This document shows positions 24,887-34,423 of a stretch of DNA of 64,000 nt, piece after piece (within the stretch, counting starts at the first letter, position 1; every line of letters begins with the position of its first letter). The position numbers were made by a program, and so were the translations under genes. The notes beneath the pieces were generated by a model. That model was not told the DNA's origin. It made no database searches and worked only from the letters and a program-made list of their open reading frames with translations. The stretch comes from Deltaproteobacteria bacterium (lineage in GTDB: Bacteria; Myxococcota; JADLHZ01): the NCBI GenBank assembly GCA_020848545.1, contig JADLHZ010000123.1, positions 1 through 64,000 on the forward strand. The letters run 5' to 3'.

Positions 24887-25950
24887 GGTGGTTCTTCGTC
24901 TGCGCGTGGCTCGCCGCGTGCGAGGATCACCGAGACATGTTGCTCCCGGAAGCGCTGCCGAAGGCCCGTGGCAACGCGGTCGCCGACGACGAGCGCGCGG
25001 CCCTGCTCGGCTTTCAGATCTTCTTCGACGCGCGCTTCGCCAGCGACAACGAGACGCGGTGCGCGACCTGCCACGCGCCCGAGCGATCGTTCGCCGACGG
25101 CTTGGCTACGCCGCGCGCCGGTGTCCCGCGTAACGCGCCGACGATCTTCAACGCGGCGAGGAACGGCTGGCAGTTCTGGGACGGGCGCGCCGACTCCTTG
25201 TGGTCGCAGCCGCTCTTTGCGTTCGAGAGCCGCGCCGAAATGGACTTCGGCCGCATCGAGATCGCGCAGCGCATCGCCAAGAGCTATCGCGCGCCGTACG
25301 AGAGCGTGTTCGGAGCGCTGCCCGAGCTCGAGCGTTTTCCGGCGCGCGGCCGGCCCGGCGAGGCGTCGTACGATGCGCTGTCAGCCGAGGATCGCGCGGC
25401 GATCGATCGCGTGGCGGCGAACGTGGGCAAGGCGCTCGAAGCGTACATGCGGCGCGTGGCGACGGGGCGCGCGGGCTTCGATCGTTGGTTGCTCGGCGAA
25501 GGGCGCGCGATCTCGACAGAGGCGGTGCGCGGCGTCGACGCGTTCGTGGCAGCACGCTGCGCGACGTGCCACTCGGGGCCAACGCTGAGCGACGATCGTT
25601 TCCACGTCGTCGTGCTCGGCGACGAGGGCGATCCCGGCCACGCCGGCGGCCAGGCGATCTTGGCGGCGTCGGTGTTTCGCGCGGACGGCGCCTTCGCTGA
25701 CGTCGATGATCTCCCGCCGCTCGACTACGGCGAGCCGCTACCGCACGCGTTTCGCACGCCGTCCTTGCGCAACGTCGCGCTGACGGCGCCGTACTTTCAC
25801 GATGGCAGATTTGCGACCATGGAAGACGCTGTGCGCGGGCACGACGGCGTCACCTTGTCGGCGGCGGCGATGGCGGACGTCGTCGCGTTTCTGCGATCGC
25901 TCGACGGCGAGTATCCGAAGCCGCCGTGGAACAACTGGCCGGAGAAGTAG
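24883..25950 (+). CDS. Dihaem cytochrome c peroxidase/MauG family lipoprotein
   Basis: A 355-residue protein with lipobox LAAC (10-13) and two haem c sites, CATCH at 60-64 and 226-230. The fold matches bacterial dihaem peroxidases and MauG-like enzymes: NAPTIFNAARNG and WDGRADSL after haem 1, and RTPSLRNVALTAPYFHDG near the C-terminus. It is periplasmic or membrane-anchored and would reduce peroxide or oxidise a protein partner. The GTG start at 24883 overlaps the hydrolase stop, linking it to the glycan operon, although a metabolic connection is not evident. Confidence 0.9.
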   Translation: MRWFFVCAWLAACEDHRDMLLPEALPKARGNAVADDERAALLGFQIFFDARFASDNETRCATCHAPERSFADGLATPRAGVPRNAPTIFNAARNGWQFWDGRADSLWSQPLFAFESRAEMDFGRIEIAQRIAKSYRAPYESVFGALPELERFPARGRPGEASYDALSAEDRAAIDRVAANVGKALEAYMRRVATGRAGFDRWLLGEGRAISTEAVRGVDAFVAARCATCHSGPTLSDDRFHVVVLGDEGDPGHAGGQAILAASVFRADGAFADVDDLPPLDYGEPLPHAFRTPSLRNVALTAPYFHDGRFATMEDAVRGHDGVTLSAAAMADVVAFLRSLDGEYPKPPWNNWPEK

Positions 25951-25980
25951 TCGACGAGAAGTCGTCGACGGAACAGTGAG

Positions 25981-27678
25981 CTACTTGCGAAAGCACTTCG
26001 CCTCGTCGAACCCCTGTGGCGCGGCGACATTCTCGGAGTACCCCAAGTTGTCCCACGTGCGCTCGTCCACGTACGGCGTGTTCTGCAAGTAGTAACGCTG
26101 CCCCGTGCGCATCCAGTAGTCGCGCGAGAACTCCACGCGCTCCGCGGTCGAGTGATAGAGCACCTGCCCGAAACCGACCGCCGCTTCCGCCATCGTCAGC
26201 GCGTTCGCCGGAAAGTCGTTGCACAGCCGCTGCTCGCCGTTGACGAACATCACGACGCGATCGCGACGGATGAACAGCGCGATCTTCGTCCGCGGCGCGA
26301 GCACCGTGAGATCGTCGAGCATCGGCGCCGTCAGCTTGCCGCTCGCGTCTTGCTGTCGATACCATCCGGGCGGCGCGACGTTCGGGTTGTCGTACTGCGC
26401 CGGGCTCACGTTGACGACGTTGTCGCGGTCGCCGGCGCCGGCCGTATTCACCATCACGCGCACGTCGCTCTCGGGCCGCGTGTCGGTCGGGCCGAGATCG
26501 AAGGGCCAGCCGTCGCGCGGAAACACCTGCAGACAGTTCCACCCAGCGACGCTCGGGTTGCGGCCATCGGGCTGATAGAAGAACGCCGTCTGCACGATGA
26601 GGCCTTTGAGCAAGCCGTTGGCGTCCATCGTCTCGCCCGCCGCCGCAGCGCCGCATAGGACGAACCACCAGTAGCGCCGCTGCGTCGAGTTCGAGTGCAC
26701 GTCGAAGCTCACTTGCAGGTACTTCCCCGACGCTGCAGGGAGCTGTGCCGCCTGCCGCGGGTAGGCGATGTTCGTCGAGAAGATGTTCTGCTGCCAATCG
26801 GCGAGCACCGTGTGCAGCTTGCCGCGCTCGATGAAGGTCTGCGAGTCGTCCGCTCCGTAGGTGTAGAACGACCACTTCTGGTTCTGGAAGATCTTCCCCT
26901 GCTGCGTGCGCGAGTGGCTGCTGTTGCTCACGAAGACCGGCTGATCGTCCGACGCGAAGTCATCGAAGAAGGTCGCGCTCGCGGGCGAGGCGACGGGCGT
27001 GATCTTCAACGCGGTGCGCGCCAAGACGACCGGCGCCGCCAACATCGGATCTGCCGGTGCCGCCAGCGCGCCTGGACCATGGCCGTTCCTGATCAGGCTG
27101 CCGTACGCCGCGCGAATCTCGGCCTCGGTGAAGATCGAGAACGGCACCCGATCGGCGGGCGGCACTTCGTCGCTCGTCACGGTCAGATCCTTGTGCCGGA
27201 CGCCGAGCACGCCCGTGAACGGACACGCGCGATCCACCGCCTCGACGACCACGATCGCGTCGGCCCCGAGGCCAGTCACCTCGAGGCGGCGCATCAGCTC
27301 ATGCGAGGCCGGCGCCTCGGCGTTTCGCTGCCGATACCCCGCGCAGTGCACATCGCCGCCGACGACGCGCGTGCCGTCGAGCGAGACGCCGGCGGCCAAG
27401 CGATAGGCGCGATAGTCCTTGGCGCCGCTGACCGCCGGCAGCTCCAAGACTGCGCTGTCGCGATCGACAACGACCGTCACGGCGTCCATCTCGGCCGCCG
27501 ACGACCACGCGAGCGTCGTCCCGTCTTCGCCCGCCGGCGCCGTCGGGTTCGCGACGACGACCGCCGCGGCGCCCTTCTGCACGAGGTCAGGCGCGACGAC
27601 TTCCGGATCGACGGGCTTCGTCTCGGAAGGCTTCGTGCAAGCGACGAGGAGAAACGACAAAACGACTGAACGACGCAC
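25981..27678 (-). CDS. Large secreted lipoprotein of unknown function
   Basis: A 565-residue protein starting at GTG 27678 (VRRSVVLSFLLVAC, lipobox LVAC). Residues about 50-200 are beta-rich, and about 230-540 include FDDFASDD, WSFYTYGADD and VRVMVNTAGAGDRDNVVNV. These resemble a concanavalin-like beta-sandwich, but I cannot name a family. The GTG start is favoured over ATG 27708 because TGCTACC ends 8 bases before it and the lipoprotein signal begins there. Four or more Cys could form disulphides. Convergent with the dihaem protein gene. Confidence 0.65.
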   Translation of the reverse strand: MRRSVVLSFLLVACTKPSETKPVDPEVVAPDLVQKGAAAVVVANPTAPAGEDGTTLAWSSAAEMDAVTVVVDRDSAVLELPAVSGAKDYRAYRLAAGVSLDGTRVVGGDVHCAGYRQRNAEAPASHELMRRLEVTGLGADAIVVVEAVDRACPFTGVLGVRHKDLTVTSDEVPPADRVPFSIFTEAEIRAAYGSLIRNGHGPGALAAPADPMLAAPVVLARTALKITPVASPASATFFDDFASDDQPVFVSNSSHSRTQQGKIFQNQKWSFYTYGADDSQTFIERGKLHTVLADWQQNIFSTNIAYPRQAAQLPAASGKYLQVSFDVHSNSTQRRYWWFVLCGAAAAGETMDANGLLKGLIVQTAFFYQPDGRNPSVAGWNCLQVFPRDGWPFDLGPTDTRPESDVRVMVNTAGAGDRDNVVNVSPAQYDNPNVAPPGWYRQQDASGKLTAPMLDDLTVLAPRTKIALFIRRDRVVMFVNGEQRLCNDFPANALTMAEAAVGFGQVLYHSTAERVEFSRDYWMRTGQRYYLQNTPYVDERTWDNLGYSENVAAPQGFDEAKCFRK

Positions 27679-27686
27679 GCCGCCCC

Positions 27687-27693
27687 GGTAGCA
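27687..27693 (-). promoter_or_regulatory. -10-like TGCTACC, leaderless spacing for the lipoprotein gene
   Basis: TGCTACC on the minus strand is followed by 8 bases and GTG 27678. It lies inside the reading that would start at ATG 27708, so the promoter and the longer start are mutually exclusive alternatives. Confidence 0.4.
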
Positions 27694-27723
27694 GGCCGAA
27701 AGTGACATCGTCCATTCAAATGA

Positions 27724-27729
27724 TACCCT
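27724..27729 (+). promoter_or_regulatory. -10-like TACCCT with -35 GTGACA, leaderless spacing
   Basis: GTGACA (27702-27707), a 16-base spacer and TACCCT (27724-27729) precede the ATG at 27736 by 6 bases, with no Shine-Dalgarno. The -35 matches the consensus at five of six bases. Confidence 0.5.
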
Positions 27730-27735
27730 TCGCGC

Positions 27736-28488
27736 ATGCGCACGAGCGACACCGGCGCCGCGCCCGAGTGGGACCAGGGCCTCAGCTGGCTCGCGCTCCT
27801 CTACGGCATCTACTGTGCCGCCTACGAGGCTACCGCCTCGCACGATGAGCTGCAGATCGCGTTTGGAATCGAGATGGTCATCGTCGCGTTGCTCGACTTC
27901 GTCTGGTTACGCGCGCCTGCCTCGCTCGGCGCCGGGCTCATCGTTACTGGCATCGCCGCGCCGGTGACCTTCGTCGGCGTGGCGCCGCTGTACTGGCACA
28001 CCTTTCACATGTTTCGCGGCGAAGCGTTCTGGTCGGGCGTTGTGCTCGGCACCGTCGTCATGATCCCGCTCGTGCTCCTCGGCCTCATCGTGCTGAAGAA
28101 CCTGACCACGATTCCGAAGCGCACAGATCCGTCGTGGTTTCAGCCGGTGCGATGGACACTGCGTGGCGGCCTGTGGACGATGGTGCTCGCGTTTCGCGTC
28201 GGCGATTGGAACAGCGGCGTGCCGCTCGTCATCGGTGGCGCCGCGCTCGCCCTGACCAGCCTCGCGATCGCACTTCCCTATCGCATCGCGGTCAAGCCCG
28301 GCGGCATCGGCCGTTTCCTCATGTTCCTCGGCGGCAGCGCGCTCGTCGTCACTTGCGTGGCGAAAGCCGGCGCCGGCCGTCACATGAGCGGCTCCGAAGC
28401 GATGGTCGGCGTGATCCCAGCGGGGCTGCTGCTCGCGATCGGCGCTCTCATCGCGTGGAAGCGAAGCGGCAAACCGCCGCCCACGTGA
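27736..28488 (+). CDS. Polytopic membrane protein of unknown function
   Basis: A 250-residue inner-membrane protein with about seven or eight hydrophobic helices (for example GLSWLALLYGIYCAAYE near the N-terminus and AMVGVIPAGLLLAIGALIAW at the end) and basic loops. I recognise no family and see no catalytic motif. The ATG at 27736 fits the leaderless promoter just upstream. It is divergent from the large lipoprotein gene and convergent with the FAD oxidoreductase gene, so it is a single-gene unit. Confidence 0.75.
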   Translation: MRTSDTGAAPEWDQGLSWLALLYGIYCAAYEATASHDELQIAFGIEMVIVALLDFVWLRAPASLGAGLIVTGIAAPVTFVGVAPLYWHTFHMFRGEAFWSGVVLGTVVMIPLVLLGLIVLKNLTTIPKRTDPSWFQPVRWTLRGGLWTMVLAFRVGDWNSGVPLVIGGAALALTSLAIALPYRIAVKPGGIGRFLMFLGGSALVVTCVAKAGAGRHMSGSEAMVGVIPAGLLLAIGALIAWKRSGKPPPT

Positions 28489-28498
28489 CTCGGGACTC

Positions 28499-29767
28499 CT
28501 AGGCCGCTTGCAGATACCGCGCTTCGACGCCCAAGCGCTCCGCGATCTGCGCTGCGCTGCGCACGCCGTCCTCGTGAAAGCCGATCCCGAGATACGCGCC
28601 GGCGAAGTGCAAGCGATCCCGCCCTGACAATTCGAGCAAGCGCTGCGTCGCTGGCAATGACACGGCGTTATAGCGCGGATGATCATAGGTGAAGCGGCCG
28701 CGCACGCTCGCCGGATCGATGAAGCGCGTCTGGTTCAAGCTGACGAGCGCAGGCTCCTCGACCGGCAGGCTCTGCAGCTGGTTCATGTGGTAGGTCACGG
28801 TCGCCGCGCCGTTGCCCTGCTCGTGCATGTGGAAGTTCCACGACGACCAGGCTTTCTTCCGCTTCGGCAGCACCGACGCGTCGCCGTGCAAGACGACGTC
28901 GTTCGCTTCGAAGCCGATCGATCGCAACGCGCTCATCTCGGCGTCGGTCGCGCCTTCGATCACGCGCGCCGCGATGTCGGCGTGGAGCGCGCACACGACC
29001 TCGTCGAAGCGCTCGGGCTCGCCGCCGTTCGCCGTCACCCACATCGCCTCGGACGTTCGTCTGATCTTCGTCACCGGCGACGAGAGCCGCACGCGCGCGC
29101 CCAAGATCTGCGCGAGCTTGTCGACGTACGCCCGCGTGCCGCTCGGAAACGCGTACCACTTCGGCAGGTCGCGCGGCGTCGCCAAGCCATGGTTACAGAC
29201 GAAGCGCCACCACGCCGAGAACGGCATCTCGCGGCACTTCTGAAAGTCGATCGACCACACCGTCGCCGTCAGCGGCAGCACGACGTGCTCGGTCAGCGCT
29301 TCGCCGAAGCCGTGCCGGTCGAGCACTTCGCCGAGGCTCGTCGTCGGATCGTTCTGGTAACGCTTCGCCGCCCGCGAGAAACGCGGCAAGTCCCACATCA
29401 GTTGATATGGGAGACGCGTGAAGCTCTTGCGCCAAAGCTGCGAGAACGAGCCCGGATCGTGCGTCGCGAACTCGACGCGGCGGACGTCGTCGCGCACCGA
29501 GAGCGCCATGTTCGTCCGCACCAGGTCGATCTCCAAGTGCTTCAACAGCCGCAAGAAGAGCGGATACGTACGATCGTTGATGACGACGACGGCGGTGTCG
29601 ACCGCGAGCGTCTTGCCGCCGAAGGCAGCGTCGACCGTGTGCGCGTGACCGCCGAGCCGAGGCGCCGCTTCATAAAGGACGACCTCCGCCCGATCCGAGA
29701 GCATGTACGCCGCGACCAGCCCCGAGATTCCCCCACCGACGACCGCCACCCGGCGTACTGGCCTCAT
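28499..29767 (-). CDS. FAD-dependent oxidoreductase (COG2907-type amine oxidase fold)
   Basis: A 422-residue flavoprotein. The Rossmann motif VVGGGISGLVAAY (9-21) with the following Glu in VVLYEAAPRLGGHAHT binds FAD. The C-terminal FAD motif is LHFAGAYLGIGFHEDGVRSA. The overall pattern is that of the predicted NAD/FAD-binding proteins (COG2907), which in many genomes accompany DUF1365 and cyclopropane-fatty-acid synthase genes; neither is present here. Likely substrate is a lipid or isoprenoid. GGGAGG lies about 10 bases before the ATG. Confidence 0.87.
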   Translation of the reverse strand: MRPVRRVAVVGGGISGLVAAYMLSDRAEVVLYEAAPRLGGHAHTVDAAFGGKTLAVDTAVVVINDRTYPLFLRLLKHLEIDLVRTNMALSVRDDVRRVEFATHDPGSFSQLWRKSFTRLPYQLMWDLPRFSRAAKRYQNDPTTSLGEVLDRHGFGEALTEHVVLPLTATVWSIDFQKCREMPFSAWWRFVCNHGLATPRDLPKWYAFPSGTRAYVDKLAQILGARVRLSSPVTKIRRTSEAMWVTANGGEPERFDEVVCALHADIAARVIEGATDAEMSALRSIGFEANDVVLHGDASVLPKRKKAWSSWNFHMHEQGNGAATVTYHMNQLQSLPVEEPALVSLNQTRFIDPASVRGRFTYDHPRYNAVSLPATQRLLELSGRDRLHFAGAYLGIGFHEDGVRSAAQIAERLGVEARYLQAA

Positions 29768-29930
29768 GCGCGCTGCCTCCCTATCTTGCCCGTCTCTGGA
29801 ACGTGCGGCGGCAGGTTAACTCAAATGAAGGAGCGTCACCAATGGGTTCGGGGCATTTTGTCACAGGGCATTCGTCCTTGACTTCGTTCGCGAAATCTCT
29901 GAGTGCGGCGGGCCCAGCGTGAAGGAAACC

Positions 29931-31040
29931 ATGTCGGCGAAGCGCGACTATTACGAAGTTCTGGCGGTCGCTAAAGACGCCGACGATAAGACGATCAAGA
30001 GCGCGTACCGCAAGCTCGCGCTGCAGTTTCACCCGGACCGCAACCCGGGCGACGCGAGCGCCGAGGCGAAGTTCAAAGAAGCGGCCGAAGCGTACGAGGT
30101 CCTATCGAGCGCCGAGAAGCGCCAGATCTACGATCGCTACGGTCACGAGGGCCTGCGCGGCGCCGCCGGCGGTCCCGGCTTCTCCGGCGTCGAAGACATC
30201 TTCTCGAGCTTCGGCGACATCTTCGGCGATCTCTTCGGCATGGGCGGCCAAGGCGGCGGCCGTGGCCGGGGCCGCACCCGCGCGCGCCGCGGCGACGACA
30301 TGCGCTACGATCTCAGCATCGGCTTTCGCGAGGCCGCATTCGGCCTCAAGAAGTCGATCGAGGTCACCACGCACTCGCCTTGCACGACCTGCGAAGGCAG
30401 CGGCGCCAAGCCTGGCACGAGCCGCGAGACCTGCAGGACCTGCGGCGGTCGCGGCGACGTCATGCACGGCCAAGGCATGTTCATCATCTCGACGACGTGC
30501 CCCACCTGCCGCGGCGAAGGTTCACGCATCGCGAGCCCGTGCGAAAACTGCTCCGGCCGCGGCGTCACGCCGAACAAGTCGACGATCGAGGTCGACGTCC
30601 CGGCGGGCATCGCCGACGGCATGAGCCTGCGCTACGTGGGCAAGGGCGAAGCCGGCGCGCAGGGCGGCCCGGCGGGCGATCTCTACGTCGTCATCCGCGT
30701 CGAGGAAGACGAGGTCTTCGAACGGCGCGACGACGATCTCATCGTGCAAGTGGGCGTCAACATCGCGCAGGCGGCGCTCGGCGATCGCATCAAGGTGCCG
30801 ACGCTCGCCGGCGAGCAAGAGATCGATCTGCCGGCCGGCACGCAGCCCGGCGATCACACGGTCCTGCGCCGCGAGGGGCTGCCGAGCTTGCGCGACGGCC
30901 GCCGCGGGAACTTGATCGTCGTCTTCCGCGTCGAGGTGCCGACCGAGATCTCGAGCGAGCAACGAGAGCTATTGAACAAGCTGAATGAGTCGCTCGGGAA
31001 CAAGCCGGTGGCGAAGAAGAAGCGGGGCTTCTTCAAGTGA
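29931..31040 (+). CDS. dnaJ: Chaperone protein DnaJ
   Basis: A 369-residue type I Hsp40. Order: J domain (5-70) with HPD 34-36, Gly/Phe-rich region (about 75-120), and four zinc motifs [24 protein letters not shown] and CENCSGRG (Cys 151/154, 168/171, 190/193, 204/207). The C-terminal substrate-binding domains follow. It stimulates DnaK ATPase and delivers unfolded clients. ATG 29931 is preferred over GTG 29919 because GAAGGA lies 4-9 bases upstream and the J domain begins normally. No dnaK or grpE is adjacent, so this may be one of several DnaJ copies. Confidence 0.97.
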   Translation: MSAKRDYYEVLAVAKDADDKTIKSAYRKLALQFHPDRNPGDASAEAKFKEAAEAYEVLSSAEKRQIYDRYGHEGLRGAAGGPGFSGVEDIFSSFGDIFGDLFGMGGQGGGRGRGRTRARRGDDMRYDLSIGFREAAFGLKKSIEVTTHSPCTTCEGSGAKPGTSRETCRTCGGRGDVMHGQGMFIISTTCPTCRGEGSRIASPCENCSGRGVTPNKSTIEVDVPAGIADGMSLRYVGKGEAGAQGGPAGDLYVVIRVEEDEVFERRDDDLIVQVGVNIAQAALGDRIKVPTLAGEQEIDLPAGTQPGDHTVLRREGLPSLRDGRRGNLIVVFRVEVPTEISSEQRELLNKLNESLGNKPVAKKKRGFFK

Positions 31041-31043
31041 GCC

Positions 31044-31394
31044 TCAACGCTTGCGCAGCTCGCCTTTGATCGTCGACGAGCGCGCGCCTTGGAAGATCAC
31101 CGTCGCCGGTTCGTAGCCCGGCTTCGAGAGCACCGCCTTGTAGATCCCGTCCGGCAGATCGTTCGGCAGATCGAGCGGCGTCGTGCCACGTTCAGTGCCC
31201 TCGATCGTCACGGTCGCGCCCGCGGGGGACGACTCGAAGTGGACGATCTCCTTCGTCCCGCTCGAACTACCGAGAAAACGCGGTACGCCGAGCAGCGCCG
31301 CGCGCATCGCGTCTTCGTACGCTTCCCACAGCGTAGTCGATCCCTGCACGTCGGTGAAGACGAGGGTCACGTTGCCCGTGGGAGCGCCGGTCAT
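31044..31394 (-). CDS. Class III cyclase N-terminal remnant fused to a PEGA domain
   Basis: A 116-residue protein. Residues 8-37 (NVTLVFTDVQGSTTLWE, then AMRAALLGV) match the beginning of a class III nucleotidyl cyclase catalytic domain, with the metal Asp in FTDVQGST. The cyclase then stops and residues 50-102 form a PEGA domain (HFESSPAGATVTIEGTERGT, then GYEPATVIF). The second metal Asp and the dimer-complementing residues are absent, so it cannot be an active cyclase alone. Its ATG overlaps the deoC stop (ATGA). It looks like a deletion-born fusion that has been kept in frame. Confidence 0.75.
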   Translation of the reverse strand: MTGAPTGNVTLVFTDVQGSTTLWEAYEDAMRAALLGVPRFLGSSSGTKEIVHFESSPAGATVTIEGTERGTTPLDLPNDLPDGIYKAVLSKPGYEPATVIFQGARSSTIKGELRKR

Positions 31395-32296
31395 CAGTAC
31401 TTGCCGGCGCTCGCGGGCTTCGAGCCCGTGACGATGCCGACGCTCGCCGACGCGCCGATACGGGTGGCGCCGGCGCCGAGCATCTTCTTCGCGTCCTCTG
31501 TCGTGCGGACGCCGCCGGAGGCTTTGACGCCCATGTCGGGTCCGACGATGCGGCGCATGAGGGCGATGTCCTCGGCCGTGGCGCCGCCTGGGCCGAAGCC
31601 GGTCGAGGTCTTCACGTAGGCGGCGCCCGCCACCTTCGACAGCGTGCAGCCGATCACCTTCTCGTCGTAGCTCAGGCCGCCGGTCTCCAAGATCACCTTG
31701 ACCGGGAAGTCGCCCGCTGCGCCGACGACCGCGCAAATATCGTTCAACACCGTCGCGTAGTCCTTCGACTTCATCGCGCCGATGTTCATCACCATGTCGA
31801 TCTCGCGCGCGCCGTTTCGGATCGCTTCCTTCGTCTCGAACGCCTTGGCGTGCGGCGTGCCGGCGCCGAGCGGGAAGCCGACGACCGCGATCGGCTTGAC
31901 GCTCGATCCGTGCAGCTCTGCAGCGACGAAACGAATGTTCGACGCGTTCACGCACACGGTGGCGAAACCGTATTTCTTCGCTTCCGCGCACGCCTTCGCG
32001 AGATCGTCTTTGGTCGCTTCGGGCTTCAGCAGCGTGTGATCGATGAACGGCGCGATGTCTGCCGGCGGCGCGTCGTTGCCCGCGAGCTGGGCAATACGAT
32101 CGAGGCCCGCTTCGCGCAGTTGACGCACGTCATCCGGGCGCTTCGTCGCGCAGCCGCCACACGTGCTGCAGGTGGCGCCCGAGACGGTCTTTCCTGGCTC
32201 CTCGGCGCTGCACGGACCGCGCGCCTGCGGACCGCCTTGGGCCACCGTCGCCAGGACGCGGCGGGTGATTTCGCTGATCAGTTGCTCGGTGCTCAT
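31394..32296 (-). CDS. deoC: Deoxyribose-phosphate aldolase with extended, possibly targeting, N-terminus
   Basis: A 300-residue class I aldolase cleaving 2-deoxyribose-5-phosphate to glyceraldehyde-3-phosphate and acetaldehyde. The Schiff-base Lys229 lies in VKTSTGFG. The partner Lys in [10 protein letters not shown] and Asp168 in EIDMVMNIG are kept. The core begins about residue 78 ([19 protein letters not shown]). The first 77 residues are extra: an amphipathic helix [20 protein letters not shown], a Pro/Gly linker and a CSTCGGC cluster (43-49). Helix-plus-linker extensions like this are known as encapsulation peptides on microcompartment enzymes. Downstream of the large lipoprotein gene by 36 bases. 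Confidence 0.93.
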   Translation of the reverse strand: MSTEQLISEITRRVLATVAQGGPQARGPCSAEEPGKTVSGATCSTCGGCATKRPDDVRQLREAGLDRIAQLAGNDAPPADIAPFIDHTLLKPEATKDDLAKACAEAKKYGFATVCVNASNIRFVAAELHGSSVKPIAVVGFPLGAGTPHAKAFETKEAIRNGAREIDMVMNIGAMKSKDYATVLNDICAVVGAAGDFPVKVILETGGLSYDEKVIGCTLSKVAGAAYVKTSTGFGPGGATAEDIALMRRIVGPDMGVKASGGVRTTEDAKKMLGAGATRIGASASVGIVTGSKPASAGKY

Positions 32297-32332
32297 TCGG
32301 TCGGCCGCATAACAGAGGGCCGGTGCCGAGGT

Positions 32333-34402
32333 CTACTTCACCACGGCGCTCATCTTGAACTGCGGCGGGCTCGTCGTATTCGTCCGCAAGGAGTCATAAG
32401 CGTTGTAGCCGAGGTTCGTCAGCGTGGTGCCGGCCGGCGGATTCGAGCCAGCCGCCGGCGGCACCGGCGCGATCGCGTCGAACGCGACGCCCTGGCCCGC
32501 CGGGTTGCCGAAGAAGCTGAGCTTGAAGCCGCTGACCGGCATGCCCTGGGCGGGAAACGTTCCCGCTGGAAACGTGTGCGGCGTGAACATGGGCCCGGGC
32601 GCCAGCTTGTCCACCGACTGTTGGTTGAGCGGCACCAAGAAGATCGTCGCCAACGCCCCGAGCGGCGCAGCCGTGAAGACGCAGCGCGACGGCGCCGGCG
32701 TTCCCGTCGCGGGCGTGAGGGCGGCGATGATCACGTGCTCCTTCAGGCCGGTGAACGTATTCGCCGCGAGATCGCGAAAGATGGTCAGCTCGTTTTGATT
32801 CTCGGTGAGCGTGGTCGCGAACCAGGCGTCGAACTGCTGAAACGACTGCACCCGGCAGCCGAGATCGCCGCGCACCGTGAACATGCGCGCGCCAAAGGCC
32901 CGCGTCGGGACGCCAGCGCCGTTGATCGGGTGCACGGTGAGGATGAACTGCATCGTCGCGCGATCGGCGGCGATGGCGCCCGTCGGCACCGCGAGCTGCC
33001 CGAGCCGCAGAGGCATCGGCGACACACCAGCCCCGGAGAGCACCGGCATGCGCAGCGTCCCGGTCTGCGTCGCGAACGGCTGCCAGATGCCACCGCTCGC
33101 CTTCTCGGTGCCCTTCAGCGTGCGGTCGATCGCCGGCGTCACCCTCAGCACCACTTCATTGTTGTAGTCGAAGTCGACGCTGCCATCGGCGTGCCGCGCA
33201 ACGATCGTGACGTTCATGTCGGTCGTGTTGTCGAAGTTCGGCTCCTCGCTGAGCGCGCCGAGATCGCCCGTCATGTTTTGCCGCGCAGGGCTGGCCGACG
33301 GCGGCGAAATATACACAGAGAAGCGCGGCGGTTGCGCCGACCCCGGAGGCGTCACTTGCGTGCCGTCGCTTCCGGGCGGTGCCGTCGTGTTGTCGCCGGG
33401 CACCGTCGTGCCCCCAGGTCCGGTGCCGCCCGCGGTGCCACCCGTGCCGCCACCGGCGACGACCAGATCGCGCACCTTCACGAGCGTGCCGGTCGCGACC
33501 GAGACCTTGCCTTTGTCCACGTGCACCGCGACCGGCGGGTTGACCGCGAAGAGCTTGCCGGCGAACTGCGCGAAGCAGCTCAGTTGATAGTCACCTACGG
33601 GAAGCACGAGCACGCTCGCCGGGCCGAGCTGACTCGCCTGCGTGATGCTGCCGACCCGGATCTTCGCCACCATGTCGACCGGAAAGCCGTCTCGCGGAGC
33701 CTGCGCGTGCGCCACGGCGAGACACGAGAGATCGTCTGGCACCTTGGCGATCGGCTGGTTGTTCGCGTCGACGAGGCCGACGAGCGACGGCTTCAAGATC
33801 TGCGGCACGACGACGCCGGCCGGATACATCTTGAACCTCACCGTCTGCTCGGCGCCCGCTTGCAACGCCACGTTCACGGCCGCCGCCACGTAATTCGGGA
33901 TCGGCGCTTTGTCTGCCGCCGCCGGTGCGCCGAAGCCGTAGAGAAAGAGCGATTGGTGCGGGCCCGACGGGACGTCGACGCTGAAGGTGCTCGTGCCGTC
34001 GTCGAGCGCGACTTCGGTGTAGAACACGGGCGGCGGCGGCGGTTGGCCGGCGGCGTTCGGCTCGGTCTCGGGAACAGCGACGGCGCCGGTCTGCGGGCCG
34101 CTCGGGGCATCGGCGCCGCGCGCGCCGGTGTTCATCGGCGGCTTCGGATCGCCGATCGTCACGCTGCCCGCACCCGGCGGTGGCGGCGCGCTCGTGCTGA
34201 TCGTCTCGCCGGCGTCGGACGCGGCGCGATCCTCTTGCGCTGCAGCGTCTGCCAGCGGCGCCGTGAGGACGAGCAGGCCGAGGGAGCTCACCGGCACTTG
34301 CATCTGGGCGAACTGTCCGACGTCGACAGTGATCTTCGTCGGCGCTTGGCGCTCGGTGCAGGCGAGGAGAAAGAAGAGCGGGGCGAATTTGAAGTGGCGC
34401 AT
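32333..34402 (-). CDS. Large lipoprotein, Pro/Gly-rich linker, unknown function
   Basis: A 689-residue protein with signal MRHFKFAPLFFLLAC (lipobox LLAC). Two beta-rich regions (about 110-300 and 385-689) flank a low-complexity Gly/Thr/Pro segment (about 315-370, GGGTGGTAGGTGPGGTT). I see no catalytic motif. It follows the FecR-domain gene by 21 bases on the same strand and so likely belongs to the same envelope operon. It may be a surface-exposed or periplasmic structural lipoprotein. Confidence 0.7.
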   Translation of the reverse strand: MRHFKFAPLFFLLACTERQAPTKITVDVGQFAQMQVPVSSLGLLVLTAPLADAAAQEDRAASDAGETISTSAPPPPGAGSVTIGDPKPPMNTGARGADAPSGPQTGAVAVPETEPNAAGQPPPPPVFYTEVALDDGTSTFSVDVPSGPHQSLFLYGFGAPAAADKAPIPNYVAAAVNVALQAGAEQTVRFKMYPAGVVVPQILKPSLVGLVDANNQPIAKVPDDLSCLAVAHAQAPRDGFPVDMVAKIRVGSITQASQLGPASVLVLPVGDYQLSCFAQFAGKLFAVNPPVAVHVDKGKVSVATGTLVKVRDLVVAGGGTGGTAGGTGPGGTTVPGDNTTAPPGSDGTQVTPPGSAQPPRFSVYISPPSASPARQNMTGDLGALSEEPNFDNTTDMNVTIVARHADGSVDFDYNNEVVLRVTPAIDRTLKGTEKASGGIWQPFATQTGTLRMPVLSGAGVSPMPLRLGQLAVPTGAIAADRATMQFILTVHPINGAGVPTRAFGARMFTVRGDLGCRVQSFQQFDAWFATTLTENQNELTIFRDLAANTFTGLKEHVIIAALTPATGTPAPSRCVFTAAPLGALATIFLVPLNQQSVDKLAPGPMFTPHTFPAGTFPAQGMPVSGFKLSFFGNPAGQGVAFDAIAPVPPAAGSNPPAGTTLTNLGYNAYDSLRTNTTSPPQFKMSAVVK

Positions 34403-34423
34403 CGCTGGCCCCCGGTTGCCGCG

